Made by a program: the position numbers and the translations under genes
Part shown: piece by piece, positions 51,807 to 61,264 of the stretch
How positions within the stretch are numbered: position 1 is the stretch's first letter
Layout: the number at the start of each line of letters is the position of its first letter
Source of the DNA: JAHEKD01 sp965215945
Lineage (GTDB): Bacteria; Pseudomonadota; Gammaproteobacteria; Arenicellales; JAHEKD01
Reading direction: 5' to 3'
Length of the DNA stretch: 64,000 bases
Assembly (NCBI GenBank): GCA_965215945.1
Contig: CBDCFC010000047.1
Span: 1 to 64,000 of the forward strand
Notes under the pieces: model-generated
What the model saw: the letters and a program-made list of their open reading frames with translations, nothing else
Told to the model about the DNA's origin: nothing
Databases searched by the model: none

Positions 51807-52133
51807 CTATTTTAATTCTGAAAAAATCTGATCAGTTTTAGCGGCACAAATAAAGTCATTGATTGAAACGCCACCAGCAGAGTGGGTAGTAAATTCAACA
51901 ACACATTTTTTATAGTAGATATGTAGATCAGGATGGTGATCCTGCTGGTCAGCCATCTGACCAACTGCAACCGCAAATTTTGGGCCATCAGCATAAGTGC
52001 TGAATTTAAAAGTTCGACTTAGCATATTTCGCTCAGACTCAAATGACCACTGTGAAACTTGTGCTAACAGTTCATTGATCTGATCTTGATGCAGAATCTG
52101 CATTTGATGCGAGCAATTTTCATTGATAAGCAT
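51807..52133 (-). CDS. phhB: Pterin-4a-carbinolamine dehydratase
   Basis: 108 residues. Recycles the 4a-hydroxy-tetrahydropterin cofactor of aromatic amino-acid hydroxylases. The family motif is seen as DHHPDLHIYYKKCVVEFTTH followed by SAGGVSINDF, with the catalytic histidines. AAAGGAAA precedes the ATG. No phenylalanine hydroxylase gene is in the window. It is divergent from orn. Confidence 0.93.
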   Translation of the reverse strand: MLINENCSHQMQILHQDQINELLAQVSQWSFESERNMLSRTFKFSTYADGPKFAVAVGQMADQQDHHPDLHIYYKKCVVEFTTHSAGGVSINDFICAAKTDQIFSELK

Positions 52134-52199
52134 GGAATGATTTCCTTTGGTCTGTTAGTCTTTATGCTAGCATAACCTCACCCGATAGCAGGAGTAATA

Positions 52200-52742
52200 A
52201 TGCCGCAGGATGCTAACGCATTGGTATGGATGGATTTGGAAATGACGGGTCTTTATCCAGAGAAAGATCGAATAATTGAAATTGCCACAGTTATTACCGA
52301 TCAACATCTGAATATTATCGCTGAAGGTCCTGTCTTGGCAATTAACCAACAAGAATCGTTACTTGAGCAAATGGACGATTGGAATCAGACAACACATTGT
52401 GAAACAGGTTTAATTGAACGCGTGCGAAATTCTTCGATTACAGAACAACAGGCGGAACAATTAACGCTGGCTTTTATTCGTGAACATGTGCCTAAAAATA
52501 CGTCGCCATTATGTGGCAATTCAATTTGTCAGGATCGACGATTCCTGTATCCTTACATGCCGGAGCTTAACGCTTATCTGCATTATCGTAATCTCGATGT
52601 CAGTACTCTAAAAGAACTGGCGATGCGTTGGCGGCCCGAAATTGTTGCCGGCTTTGAAAAGCACAATACCCATAAGGCCCTAGACGATATAAAAGAATCG
52701 ATCCAAGAATTGAAATACTATCGCCGGACGATGTTTATTTGA
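52200..52742 (+). CDS. orn: Oligoribonuclease
   Basis: 180 residues. DEDDh 3'-5' exonuclease that degrades di- to pentanucleotides, including pGpG from c-di-GMP turnover. Exo motifs: VWMDLEMTGL, ICQDRRFL and HKALDDIKESI. The start has AGGAG upstream. In E. coli orn lies next to queG; here two extra envelope genes are inserted between. Confidence 0.96.
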   Translation: MPQDANALVWMDLEMTGLYPEKDRIIEIATVITDQHLNIIAEGPVLAINQQESLLEQMDDWNQTTHCETGLIERVRNSSITEQQAEQLTLAFIREHVPKNTSPLCGNSICQDRRFLYPYMPELNAYLHYRNLDVSTLKELAMRWRPEIVAGFEKHNTHKALDDIKESIQELKYYRRTMFI

Positions 52743-52750
52743 ATTAGTGT

Positions 52751-53083
52751 TTAGAATTCATCCGTTATTATTCTAGACGTGTTGCTGAAATCTATATTTC
52801 TTGTGCGTACCAGTTTGCCAGCCCAATAAAACTTAAGATTATATTTGTCCTCTACTTTAGGCAGCTTGAGAAAGCTATACTCGCCATTTTCATTAGTAAA
52901 TGACGGGCGAAGATTATCTACAACACTAGGGTCAGGGTGTGAGAGTACGATTTCCATTCCTGGGACTGGTATTCCATCTTTAGTGACTTTCCCAATCAAT
53001 GACTCTGCTGAACAAGGTTGAATTATCATAAATACTAACGCTGCAAGAAAACTAGTGAATTTTTTAATGTTACATTTTTTCAT
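52751..53083 (-). CDS. Exported protein with carboxypeptidase-regulatory-like beta domain
   Basis: 110 residues. Signal peptide (FLAALVFMIIQPCSA|E) followed by a small beta-sandwich: LIGKVTKDGIPVPGMEIVL, then SFTNENGEYSFLKLPKVED, the pattern of transthyretin-like carboxypeptidase regulatory domains. It overlaps the end of the next minus-strand gene by 14 bases, so the two are cotranscribed. Function unknown. Confidence 0.6.
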   Translation of the reverse strand: MKKCNIKKFTSFLAALVFMIIQPCSAESLIGKVTKDGIPVPGMEIVLSHPDPSVVDNLRPSFTNENGEYSFLKLPKVEDKYNLKFYWAGKLVRTRNIDFSNTSRIITDEF

Positions 53084-53726
53084 TATTAATCCCTCCGTTT
53101 GGAGTCATTGTATAGCTATTGAATATTTCCAAATCATTTTTCGTTGTGCCAACCTGTTCTGGATTTTCAACAAGATGCTCAGTATCAGCTTCAATGTGAA
53201 TAGTATTAGCAGGTTTTTTTATGTTATAACCACTTTGATTGTCAAACTTTAAGCTACCTAAAAAGCCTTTGGTTAATGTTATTTCTGTCGGTACGTAACC
53301 TGCTGCATTTAAAGTCGCCATAAAATCCCCCTTATGATCCGAGATAAAGCTTTTAGAGAACTTGCCATCGGTGTCAACGTTGATATGTTCTGGAGATTCA
53401 CAATGAGGTTCTATAACTAATTTTGATGCAGCGGGCAGTGCTTCCTGTGCGATAAATCGTCCAGAGACAGACCATCTTTGATTGTCTTTTGAGAACCAAA
53501 TTGCAGTAAAAAGAAACACAAATCCACAGACAAAAAATGCAAGAGCTGGATATCGTGTCGAAATTTTGATTTGATTCATTAATTCGACACTAATTGAATT
53601 ATCGCAAGATGCTTCCTTTAGCCTAATAATACCTTTGTAGATTAATAGTAGCGAGCCTATAACCATTATTACTCCACATAAGGCGCACATTAGAATTACT
53701 AATTCGAAAATGCCTATAACATTCAT
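53070..53726 (-). CDS. Two-helix membrane protein with extracytoplasmic domain
   Basis: 218 residues from ATG 53726 with GGAGGA upstream. Two hydrophobic segments (about 5-35: FELVILMCALCGVIMVIGSL; about 65-85: ALAFFVCGFVFLFTAIWF) precede an outside domain of about 130 residues with a beta pattern (INVDTDGKFSKSFISDHKGD, YVPTEITLTKG). It shares the theme of its partner gene downstream. Not recognised; an envelope-stress or surface role is possible but unsupported. Confidence 0.55.
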   Translation of the reverse strand: MNVIGIFELVILMCALCGVIMVIGSLLLIYKGIIRLKEASCDNSISVELMNQIKISTRYPALAFFVCGFVFLFTAIWFSKDNQRWSVSGRFIAQEALPAASKLVIEPHCESPEHINVDTDGKFSKSFISDHKGDFMATLNAAGYVPTEITLTKGFLGSLKFDNQSGYNIKKPANTIHIEADTEHLVENPEQVGTTKNDLEIFNSYTMTPNGGINNEKM

Positions 53727-53872
53727 AACCGATTCCTCCAAATTTCAAAATAACTATTTTTATCCGTTATGCTATTTTTTCTTTTTGAGAATTAGAATAT
53801 CAAAAATATGGTATAGATTCTGTGTAGTAGATCACATTTTTGGTAATAAGTTGTGATGTATGAATCTTGGGG

Positions 53873-54925
53873 TTATACGATTTGTTGCTCTAAAGCCCAC
53901 TCTACATGCTCTCTCACAAGCTCTGATTGATCGTTATAGCGCGATTTTAGAGCCATGATTACAGCATCAGATTTTGGTGCATTACCAAGCGCAACAGCGA
54001 TGTTCCTTAGCCAGCGTTCATGGCCGATTCGGCGGATAGCTGAACCTTCTGTTTTACTTTGGAAAATTTCTTTATCCCATTGAAAAGATTGAGATAAATT
54101 CACTGAGTTGAGGTTGTTTTTAGGGAGAAAATCAATTTCCCTGGTCGGTTTAGCAAACTTGTTCCAGGGGCAAACAAGCTGGCAATCATCACAGCCATAG
54201 ATACGGTTGCCCATGGCTCTTCGATACTCTATTGGAATTGACCCTTTTAATTCAATGGTGTGATATGAAATGCATTTTCTGGCATCGACAATGAAGGAAG
54301 CGACGATTGCCTGAGTAGGACAAACGTCAATGCAACGTGTGCAACTTCCACAGTGTTCCTGACTGATGGGTTCATCAACAGGCAGTGGCAGATCAGTATA
54401 GAGTTCACCTAAAAAAAACCACGACCCCTCATGTTGATTGATTAAATTTGCGTGTTTGCCAATCCATCCAAGTCCGGCTTTTTCTGCAAGCGGTTTTTCT
54501 AACACAGGAGCACTATCACAAAAAACCCGGTAACCAAAGTCGCCAATATATAACTGAATTTCGTCGGCCAATTTTTGTAATCGTTTCCTGACCAATTTAT
54601 GGTAATCACGACCAAGGGCATAACGTGAGACATAGCCATGATCTGTTTTTTCAAGCTCAGCCTCGGCCTGATCGTCAGGCCAGTAATTAATTCGTACACA
54701 AATAACTCGAATTGTTCTATTGACTAACTTATCAGGTTTCCAACGTTTATCACCATGAACGGTCATATAATTCATTTCACCGTGATAACCTTTTTTTAGC
54801 CACTGTTTGAATTTAGTCGAGGCTTCTGTAAGGTCGATATCAGTAATACCGACTTGATCAAAGCCTAATTTTAATCCTGAGGATTTAATCTTGGCTTTTA
54901 GTTTCTGGTAATCTATCTGTGTCAT
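53873..54925 (-). CDS. queG: Epoxyqueuosine reductase
   Basis: 350 residues. Last step of queuosine synthesis in tRNA; uses cobalamin and two [4Fe-4S] clusters. Visible: DSAPVLEKPLAEKAGLGWIG, the ferredoxin motifs CGSCTRCIDVCPTQAIV and CDDCQLVCPWNKF, and a C-terminal HEAT-like repeat. The N-terminus aligns with E. coli QueG, supporting the start at 54925, where the ATG overlaps the nnr ATG on the other strand. Confidence 0.95.
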   Translation of the reverse strand: MTQIDYQKLKAKIKSSGLKLGFDQVGITDIDLTEASTKFKQWLKKGYHGEMNYMTVHGDKRWKPDKLVNRTIRVICVRINYWPDDQAEAELEKTDHGYVSRYALGRDYHKLVRKRLQKLADEIQLYIGDFGYRVFCDSAPVLEKPLAEKAGLGWIGKHANLINQHEGSWFFLGELYTDLPLPVDEPISQEHCGSCTRCIDVCPTQAIVASFIVDARKCISYHTIELKGSIPIEYRRAMGNRIYGCDDCQLVCPWNKFAKPTREIDFLPKNNLNSVNLSQSFQWDKEIFQSKTEGSAIRRIGHERWLRNIAVALGNAPKSDAVIMALKSRYNDQSELVREHVEWALEQQIV

Positions 54926-56438
54926 GAGATTATCTAATACAAGCGATTTACCTGAAGCATTATATACCGCTGCGCAGAGCCGTGATATTGATCGATGTGT
55001 GATTGTGAGCGGTCAAGTTAGTGGTTATGAACTTATGCTGCGGGCAGGACAATTTGCATTTGACTGCCTAAAAGAAAAATATCCTCAAGTCAAAAACCTA
55101 ATCATATTTTGCGGTGGTGGTAATAATGGCGGAGATGGTTATGTGATTGCTGCTTTGGCAAAGCAGTTGGGAATGACGGTTAAAGTCTATGCGGTAGCTG
55201 GACCCAGCACTGACGATGCGAAATCTGCTCTCGACTTCGCCCAACAACAAAACTGTGAAGTTATTCAATATTCTGGAAATTCATGCTCAAGTGATATTTT
55301 CAAAACGGCCGATCTGATTGTTGACGCTTTGTTGGGAACCGGCGTAGATCGCCCGGTTACCGGAGGATTGGCTGATTTGATTGATTTGATAAACAGTTCG
55401 AATCTGCCGGTTTTAGCCTGTGATGTGCCGACTGGGTTGAACAGCGACACAGGCTGCAAAATGGGCTGTTCAGTAAAAGCAGACCTGACTACAACCTTTA
55501 TTGCCTTAAAAGCTGGAATGTTTACCGCTGACGGAAAAGAATGTTGTGGCGAAATTAAATTTGCTGATTTGCAAATTGATCCCCGAGCATATCTTGAGCA
55601 TAAACCCGCAGCAAAACTAATAACAGAATCTAATCTCAAGCAAGCCCTATTACCGCGCTGCGAAAATGCACATAAAGGCACAACAGGTTATGCCGCTGTG
55701 ATAGGAGGTGCATCGGGTATGTTGGGGGCGGTGTTGATGGCAGGTAAAGCCGCATATCGTATTGGTGCCGGCAGGGTGAAGGTACTAACAGACCCTCTGC
55801 ATTGTTCTCAGTTAGCTTTGTCGTGTCCTGAATTATTGACTCAGGGTGTCGGAAATAGTGATTTCGATATAGACTTCAGGCAATTTCAAGCCATGGCCAT
55901 TGGACCAGGGTTAACACAAAGTGATTGGGCAAGAGCGCAATTTAATCAGGCAGTACAAACTGATTTACCGCTAGTAGTAGATGCCGATGCTCTGAACATA
56001 TTGGCATCGGAACAACTACAGCGTCAAAATTGGATTTTGACACCTCATCCGGGGGAAGCGGCAAGATTATTAAATTGCAAAGTCAGCGATGTTCAAAGTG
56101 ATCGTTTTGCGGCAGCCAAGCGAATTGTTGATCAATATGGTGGTGTTTGTGTTTTGAAGGGATCTGGTACTTTAGTGGCGACTCAAGGTCGTGTTACTCG
56201 AGTTTGCACTAAAGGTAATTCTGGTCAGGCAACAGCCGGGATGGGTGATGTGTTAACCGGCTGTATCCTCGGTTTGGTTGCCCAGGGGTATGAGTTATTT
56301 GATGCTAGTTGTTTAGGTTCGTGGATTCATTCAGCAGCAGCCGATATTTGTGCTGATGAAAATGGTAAAATTGGGATGATGGCGACGGATTTGCTTGCCA
56401 AGTTGAGAATTGTTCATAACCATCTGGCATGCGAGTAG
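54924..56438 (+). CDS. nnr: Bifunctional NAD(P)H-hydrate epimerase / dehydratase
   Basis: 504 residues. Repairs damaged NADHX and NADPHX. The N-terminal YjeF_N epimerase domain shows YTAAQSRDIDR, FCGGGNNGGDGYV and DALLGTGVDR; the C-terminal ADP-dependent dehydratase shows TPHPGEAARLL and GNSGQATAGMGDVLTGCILG. The start at 54924 gives the expected N-terminus but leaves no Shine-Dalgarno. It overlaps tsaE by 10 bases, beginning the nnr-tsaE-amiB-mutL-miaA-hfq series. Confidence 0.94.
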   Translation: MRLSNTSDLPEALYTAAQSRDIDRCVIVSGQVSGYELMLRAGQFAFDCLKEKYPQVKNLIIFCGGGNNGGDGYVIAALAKQLGMTVKVYAVAGPSTDDAKSALDFAQQQNCEVIQYSGNSCSSDIFKTADLIVDALLGTGVDRPVTGGLADLIDLINSSNLPVLACDVPTGLNSDTGCKMGCSVKADLTTTFIALKAGMFTADGKECCGEIKFADLQIDPRAYLEHKPAAKLITESNLKQALLPRCENAHKGTTGYAAVIGGASGMLGAVLMAGKAAYRIGAGRVKVLTDPLHCSQLALSCPELLTQGVGNSDFDIDFRQFQAMAIGPGLTQSDWARAQFNQAVQTDLPLVVDADALNILASEQLQRQNWILTPHPGEAARLLNCKVSDVQSDRFAAAKRIVDQYGGVCVLKGSGTLVATQGRVTRVCTKGNSGQATAGMGDVLTGCILGLVAQGYELFDASCLGSWIHSAAADICADENGKIGMMATDLLAKLRIVHNHLACE

Positions 56439-56845
56439 AACCACAAATTATTAATGATGAAAACGAAATGATTGCTGCCGGGGAATCATTCAGCTATTGT
56501 TTAAAACCGGGTGATACAGTTCATATGTCCGGCGATTTGGGGGCAGGAAAAACAACATTTGTGCGAGGTATTTTGCTTGCTCTAGGATATGAAAACGTGG
56601 TTGTAAGTCCGACATTTTCATTGGTTGAGAGCTACGAGACTGCTAAATTTGCCGTGCAGCATTTTGACTTATATCGCGTGGAAGATAAAAACGAGCTGGA
56701 GTTGATAGGGTTTAGGGATTATTTTACAAACGATAACGTAATAATTATTGAATGGCCCGAAAGAGCTATGGAAATGCTCGCCGCTCCCAATTATGATATC
56801 CGCATTCAACAACAAGGTGAAAAACGACAGCTTTTTATTCGATAG
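56429..56845 (+). CDS. tsaE: tRNA threonylcarbamoyladenosine biosynthesis ATPase TsaE
   Basis: 138 residues. Partner of TsaB and TsaD in making t6A37 of ANN-reading tRNAs. Walker A GDLGAGKTTFVRG, then SPTFSLVESYE and FDLYRVEDKNELE (the Walker B-type region), and IIIEWPER. The start codon overlaps the end of nnr. Standard size. Confidence 0.95.
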   Translation: MRVEPQIINDENEMIAAGESFSYCLKPGDTVHMSGDLGAGKTTFVRGILLALGYENVVVSPTFSLVESYETAKFAVQHFDLYRVEDKNELELIGFRDYFTNDNVIIIEWPERAMEMLAAPNYDIRIQQQGEKRQLFIR

Positions 56846-56849
56846 AAAA

Positions 56850-58055
56850 ATGGCAAATCGAATCGCGTTATTGATATCTGTTTTTATATTGCTGGCTAGC
56901 CAATGCTTCTCAATCGTTTATGCGGCAAATGTGAACGCGATGCGTTCATGGCATTCGCCGGAAGGCTCAAGACTGGTTTTCGATGTCGATAAACCAATTA
57001 ATTACAATGTATTTATCTTATCTAATCCCGCCAGAGTTGTTGTTGATCTAAAGTATTCTCGGTTTCACGCAAAAGTCCCGTCACCCAAAGCAGAATTCAG
57101 TGTTATTCGCCACATTCGCACCGGGCAAAATGATAAAAACACCTTCCGAGTTGTCATTGAGATTAGCGAGAGCGTCAAGGCTAATGCATTCCAATTAGCA
57201 CCAAATGAAAAATATGGACAACGTTTGGTTGTTGATTTGAATCGGGTTAATCCAAAACCTGACCCACAGTTGGTCAGCAAGGCTATCGAGCCAAAAGTAA
57301 ATAAAAATCCTTCATCAACATCTAAAAACACAAGTCAGCAAACAGGATCTAGGGAGTTAGTGGTCGCGGTCGATGCGGGGCATGGTGGTGAGGATCCTGG
57401 TGCGATTGGCAAGCGTGGTACATTTGAAAAAAACGTGGTGTTATCAATCGCCAAAAAACTAGCCGCTAAAATTGATGCCCACCCACGAATGCGGGCAGTG
57501 ATGATTCGCAAAGGTGATTATTACGTTGGATTAGGAAAGCGAACACGTTTGGCTCATGATTATGGTGCCGACTTGTTTGTCTCAATTCACGCTGATGCAG
57601 TTAAAAGACGAAGTGTTAAAGGCTCGTCAGTTTATGCGCTATCTGACAAACGCGCTTCGAGCGAAATGGCTAAGTTTCTAGCACAAAAAGAAAATGCAGC
57701 CGATCAACTTGGTGGTGTCTACCTCGGTAACAAAGATGATGATGTTAAAAGTGTGTTGTATGACTTAATGATGGATAATACAAAAAGTGAGAGCATTATT
57801 TTTGCGCGAGATGTTTTACACGAGATGAGCCGCGTTGGGCCAGTATTAAGAAGTGATGTTGAACGGGCCAGTTTTGCTGTGCTTAAATCACCAGATATTC
57901 CCTCTATATTAGTCGAGACTGCATTTATTTCTAATCCTGATGAAGAAAAGAAACTTAAAAATAGTAAGTTTCAAAACAAGATTGCCGGTGCCATTTTTAA
58001 TGGTATCAATCGCTATGCCGAGAAAAATGGCTTCAGAGTCCTGGCCGACAATTAA
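56850..58055 (+). CDS. amiB: N-acetylmuramoyl-L-alanine amidase with AMIN domain
   Basis: 401 residues from ATG 56850, 4 bases behind the tsaE stop. A signal peptide (LISVFILLASQCFSIVYA) is followed by an AMIN domain (to about residue 130) that directs the enzyme to the septum, and a zinc Amidase_3 domain with VAVDAGHGGEDPGAIGKRG, LFVSIHADA and ILVETAFISNPDEE. It cleaves peptidoglycan stem peptides for daughter-cell separation, normally activated by EnvC/NlpD-type factors. No LysM domain at the C-terminus. An in-frame start at 56748 would lie inside tsaE and mask the signal peptide. Confidence 0.93.
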   Translation: MANRIALLISVFILLASQCFSIVYAANVNAMRSWHSPEGSRLVFDVDKPINYNVFILSNPARVVVDLKYSRFHAKVPSPKAEFSVIRHIRTGQNDKNTFRVVIEISESVKANAFQLAPNEKYGQRLVVDLNRVNPKPDPQLVSKAIEPKVNKNPSSTSKNTSQQTGSRELVVAVDAGHGGEDPGAIGKRGTFEKNVVLSIAKKLAAKIDAHPRMRAVMIRKGDYYVGLGKRTRLAHDYGADLFVSIHADAVKRRSVKGSSVYALSDKRASSEMAKFLAQKENAADQLGGVYLGNKDDDVKSVLYDLMMDNTKSESIIFARDVLHEMSRVGPVLRSDVERASFAVLKSPDIPSILVETAFISNPDEEKKLKNSKFQNKIAGAIFNGINRYAEKNGFRVLADN

Positions 58056-58061
58056 TAGTCA

Positions 58062-59873
58062 ATGGCAGCTAATAATTCAGCGAATCGTGTAAAAGCCCTA
58101 GACGATCATCTTATCAATAAAATCGCCGCCGGTGAAGTCATAGAGCGCCCGGCGTCCATTGTTAAAGAACTGGTAGAAAATGCACTCGATGCAGGCGCCA
58201 GTAAAATCATTGTAGATATAGAAAAAGGGGGTATAAAACGAATAACTGTAAGCGATAACGGCTCTGGTATTGTCAGCGATGATTTGCCACTGGCCTTATC
58301 TCGTCATGCGACTAGCAAGTTACTAAAAGAAAATGATCTTTATGAAATTGCAACCCTGGGTTTTCGCGGCGAAGCACTTCCCAGCATTATTGCAGTTTCC
58401 CGGTTTTCTATTATCACCAGAACTGCTGAGGATAATCATGCCTGGCAACTCCAGGTTGAGGGTAATAGTGAAATGCCTTTTGTCCGACCAATTGCCGCAC
58501 AAACAGGTACAACAATTGAAGTCGAGGATTTGTTTTTTAATACGCCGGCCAGACGCAAGTTTGTTCGTACCGAGATAACTGAATTTAACCATATAGAGCG
58601 CGTAGTTCGACAGCTGGCATTATCGGCAATGACAGTTGAATTCGAATTGATTCACAACGGCCGAAAAATCTACCATCTACTATCTTCAGAAGAATCAGCG
58701 GCACTAAAACAACGCCTTCAGCGTTTGATGGGTGAAGAGTTTATTAATAATATGATTGAGCTCAGCGCGGGGGCTGGAGAAGTTTCCTTAACAGGTTGGA
58801 TATCGAGACCAACCTATACCCGTAGCCAGCGTGATCGACAATATTTATTTTTGAATTCACGATTTATAAAGGATAAAACTATATCGCACGCCATAACACG
58901 TGCATATAGAGACGTGGTTTACCATGATCGTCATCCCGCATTAATTTTATATCTGAGTATTAGTCCAAAGTTGGTTGATGTGAATGTGCATCCGGCTAAA
59001 GCCGAGGTTCGCTTTCGCGATGGACGAGCTGCGCATGATTTTGTTTATCGTAGTATTAAGCAAACCATTGCTGCAGATAGTCCGGATAGACAGATTAGTG
59101 AACAAAATAGTGATTTCTCGGTTGAAGAAAACCCTAACAGCGCACGATTCGCACGACCCCCAACTGCTAGTCCATCTGCGCAAATGCAGATGCTGGTGAA
59201 AGAGTCGTTACAAACATATAAAACGTTACATGGGACAGAAAAAGATGAAATAGACCTTGGTCATGAGAAACACCTTGTTGATTACGATTCCGCGCCACTG
59301 GGATATGCGCTTGGTCAATTGCATGGTATTTATATCATCGCGCAAAATCAGCTAGGCATGGTAATTGTGGATACACATGCGGCACATGAACGAATTACTT
59401 ATGAAAAACTCAAGTCACAGTATGAATCTGCAAACGTTGTTGTTCAGCAATTAGCAATTCCCATTGAAATTAAAATGACAGTGCAGGAGGTAAATCGAGT
59501 CACACAACTTCAGAGTATATTCTCTGATACGGGTTTTGAAATTAACAGCTTGAGTGAAACGGCTATTGTGGTCCGTTCAATTCCAGCGTTGTTAGCCAAG
59601 ACTGATGCTGAGCAACTGATCAAAGATATCCTTGCTGATCTCGACGAGTTGGGCCGCTGTGATAAAACCGAAATATTAGCGAATGCAATTCTTTCAATCA
59701 GTGCATGTCATGGTTCGGTTAGGGCCAATCGCAAATTAAGTCTTGAGGAAATGAATGCATTGCTCAGGCAGATTGAGCAGACTGAACGTAGTGGTCAATG
59801 TAACCACGGCAGACCTACTTGGTTCAACTTTGAATTATCCCAAGTCGATAAATGGTTTAAGCGTGGTCAATAA
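58062..59873 (+). CDS. mutL: DNA mismatch repair protein MutL, endonuclease type
   Basis: 603 residues. GHKL ATPase at the N-terminus (NKIAAGEVIERPASIVKEL, DNGSGI, GFRGEAL). The C-terminal domain contains DTHAAHERITYE, fitting the metal-binding nuclease motif DxHA(x)2E(x)4E, plus ACHGSVRA and QCNHGRPT, so this MutL probably nicks DNA itself, unlike E. coli MutL, which relies on MutH. It follows amiB by 6 bp and overlaps the miaA start. Confidence 0.95.
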   Translation: MAANNSANRVKALDDHLINKIAAGEVIERPASIVKELVENALDAGASKIIVDIEKGGIKRITVSDNGSGIVSDDLPLALSRHATSKLLKENDLYEIATLGFRGEALPSIIAVSRFSIITRTAEDNHAWQLQVEGNSEMPFVRPIAAQTGTTIEVEDLFFNTPARRKFVRTEITEFNHIERVVRQLALSAMTVEFELIHNGRKIYHLLSSEESAALKQRLQRLMGEEFINNMIELSAGAGEVSLTGWISRPTYTRSQRDRQYLFLNSRFIKDKTISHAITRAYRDVVYHDRHPALILYLSISPKLVDVNVHPAKAEVRFRDGRAAHDFVYRSIKQTIAADSPDRQISEQNSDFSVEENPNSARFARPPTASPSAQMQMLVKESLQTYKTLHGTEKDEIDLGHEKHLVDYDSAPLGYALGQLHGIYIIAQNQLGMVIVDTHAAHERITYEKLKSQYESANVVVQQLAIPIEIKMTVQEVNRVTQLQSIFSDTGFEINSLSETAIVVRSIPALLAKTDAEQLIKDILADLDELGRCDKTEILANAILSISACHGSVRANRKLSLEEMNALLRQIEQTERSGQCNHGRPTWFNFELSQVDKWFKRGQ

Positions 59874-60807
59874 ACCTCCACTGGTTTCAAATAAAAGTAA
59901 AGTTATATTTATTATGGGGCCGACGGCCTCAGGAAAAACTGATGCGGCTGTAAATCTGGCTCAAAATTACGATATTGAAATAATCAACACTGATGCAGCA
60001 CAGGTCTACAAATATATGGATATCGGTACGGCGAAGCCCAGTGCCGAAGAATTATCCAAAGCACCACATCGTTTAATTGATTTTGTTGATCCCGCAGCGT
60101 CCTATTCGGCCGCTGCGTTTCGGAATGATGCACTAATTGAAATAGAAAATGCATTCACCAAAAACAAAACTCCCGTCCTTGTCGGTGGCAGTATGTTCTA
60201 CTTTAAGGCACTCGAGCAGGGGTTATCAGCATTTCCTGAGGCCGATGCAGGGGTTCGTAACCGGATTGCACTCAAGGCAGAAGATATTGGTTGGCAGGCT
60301 TTGCATGAAAAGCTTACCTTAATTGATGCGCAGAGTGCGGCGACGATTGATAAAAACGATCCACAGCGAATTCAACGAGCGCTTGAAATTTATGAAATAA
60401 CGGGAAAGTCTCCAACCGAGCTTGCCCAAGTGTCACAGTCGAACCCGATGCCATATGCAGCCACCAAGATAGTTGTCATGCCATATAACCGACAGGCACT
60501 TCACCAACGCATTGAATTGCGTTTTTTGCAAATGTTGAAAATGGGCTTAATCGAGGAAGTTGAGACGTTGCGCCAGCGTGGTGATTTATCATTAGATTTA
60601 CCTTCCATGCGCACTGTGGGCTATCGTCAGGTTTGGCAATATCTGGATGGCAAAATTGATAAGCTAGAAATGATCAATCAAGCGGTAGCAGCAACCCGGC
60701 AGTTGGCAAAACGGCAGCTGACATGGCTTAGAAATCAGCCTGGATTGGTCTGGTTTGTCGGTTATAATGATATTACCTATGATGCAATGCAAAAATATTT
60801 TGCTTAA
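59863..60807 (+). CDS. miaA: tRNA dimethylallyltransferase
   Basis: 314 residues from a GTG at 59863 (E. coli 316). Adds the dimethylallyl group to A37 of tRNAs reading UNN codons. P-loop MGPTASGKTDAAV, substrate region DAAQVYKYMDIGTAKPS, APHRLIDFVDP, SMRTVGYRQVWQYL and RQLAKRQLTWLRN are seen. An upstream ATG at 59755 lies deep in mutL and is unlikely. The dimethylallyl diphosphate comes from the IspH pathway. Confidence 0.94.
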   Translation: MVNKPPLVSNKSKVIFIMGPTASGKTDAAVNLAQNYDIEIINTDAAQVYKYMDIGTAKPSAEELSKAPHRLIDFVDPAASYSAAAFRNDALIEIENAFTKNKTPVLVGGSMFYFKALEQGLSAFPEADAGVRNRIALKAEDIGWQALHEKLTLIDAQSAATIDKNDPQRIQRALEIYEITGKSPTELAQVSQSNPMPYAATKIVVMPYNRQALHQRIELRFLQMLKMGLIEEVETLRQRGDLSLDLPSMRTVGYRQVWQYLDGKIDKLEMINQAVAATRQLAKRQLTWLRNQPGLVWFVGYNDITYDAMQKYFA

Positions 60808-60949
60808 CAAATTTTAACGCAAAAAATAATTGCACGTTGGGATTGAATCGGTAATACTCTCGCTTGAGCGTAAGCTCCTAGTGTAAGTTGTAACCAAATC
60901 AACTATAAAAATAGTTGGACAATCAATAATTAAACTTTGGAGAAAATAA

Positions 60950-61192
60950 ATGGGCCAGCAGAAAGGTACGGCACTACAAGACCCTTTTCTAAATGTACTA
61001 CGAAAGGAGAAAGTTCCAGTTTCCATCTATTTGGTGAACGGAATTAAACTGCAGGGGCAAGTTGATTCATTCGACCAATTTGTTGTGCTGCTTAAAAATA
61101 CCGTAAGTCAGATGGTTTATAAACATGCCATTTCTACTATCGTTCCAAGCCGCATGGTGAAAGTTGCACCAGCAGAAGATGATGACGATTAA
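60950..61192 (+). CDS. hfq: RNA chaperone Hfq
   Basis: 80 residues; hexameric Sm-like protein that pairs small RNAs with mRNAs. MGQQKGTALQDPFLNVLRK, VNGIKLQGQVDSFDQF and the Sm2 motif YKHAISTIVPSR are all standard. The C-terminal tail is very short and acidic (EDDDD). The 142 bp before it leave room for its own promoter; GGAG precedes the ATG. Confidence 0.97.
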   Translation: MGQQKGTALQDPFLNVLRKEKVPVSIYLVNGIKLQGQVDSFDQFVVLLKNTVSQMVYKHAISTIVPSRMVKVAPAEDDDD

Positions 61193-61264
61193 AACTGAAC
61201 TGGTAGAGCGATAAATAAAAACCCATCATTAGTAGACAGTCTTACGGCTGTCAATCAAGAGCCA

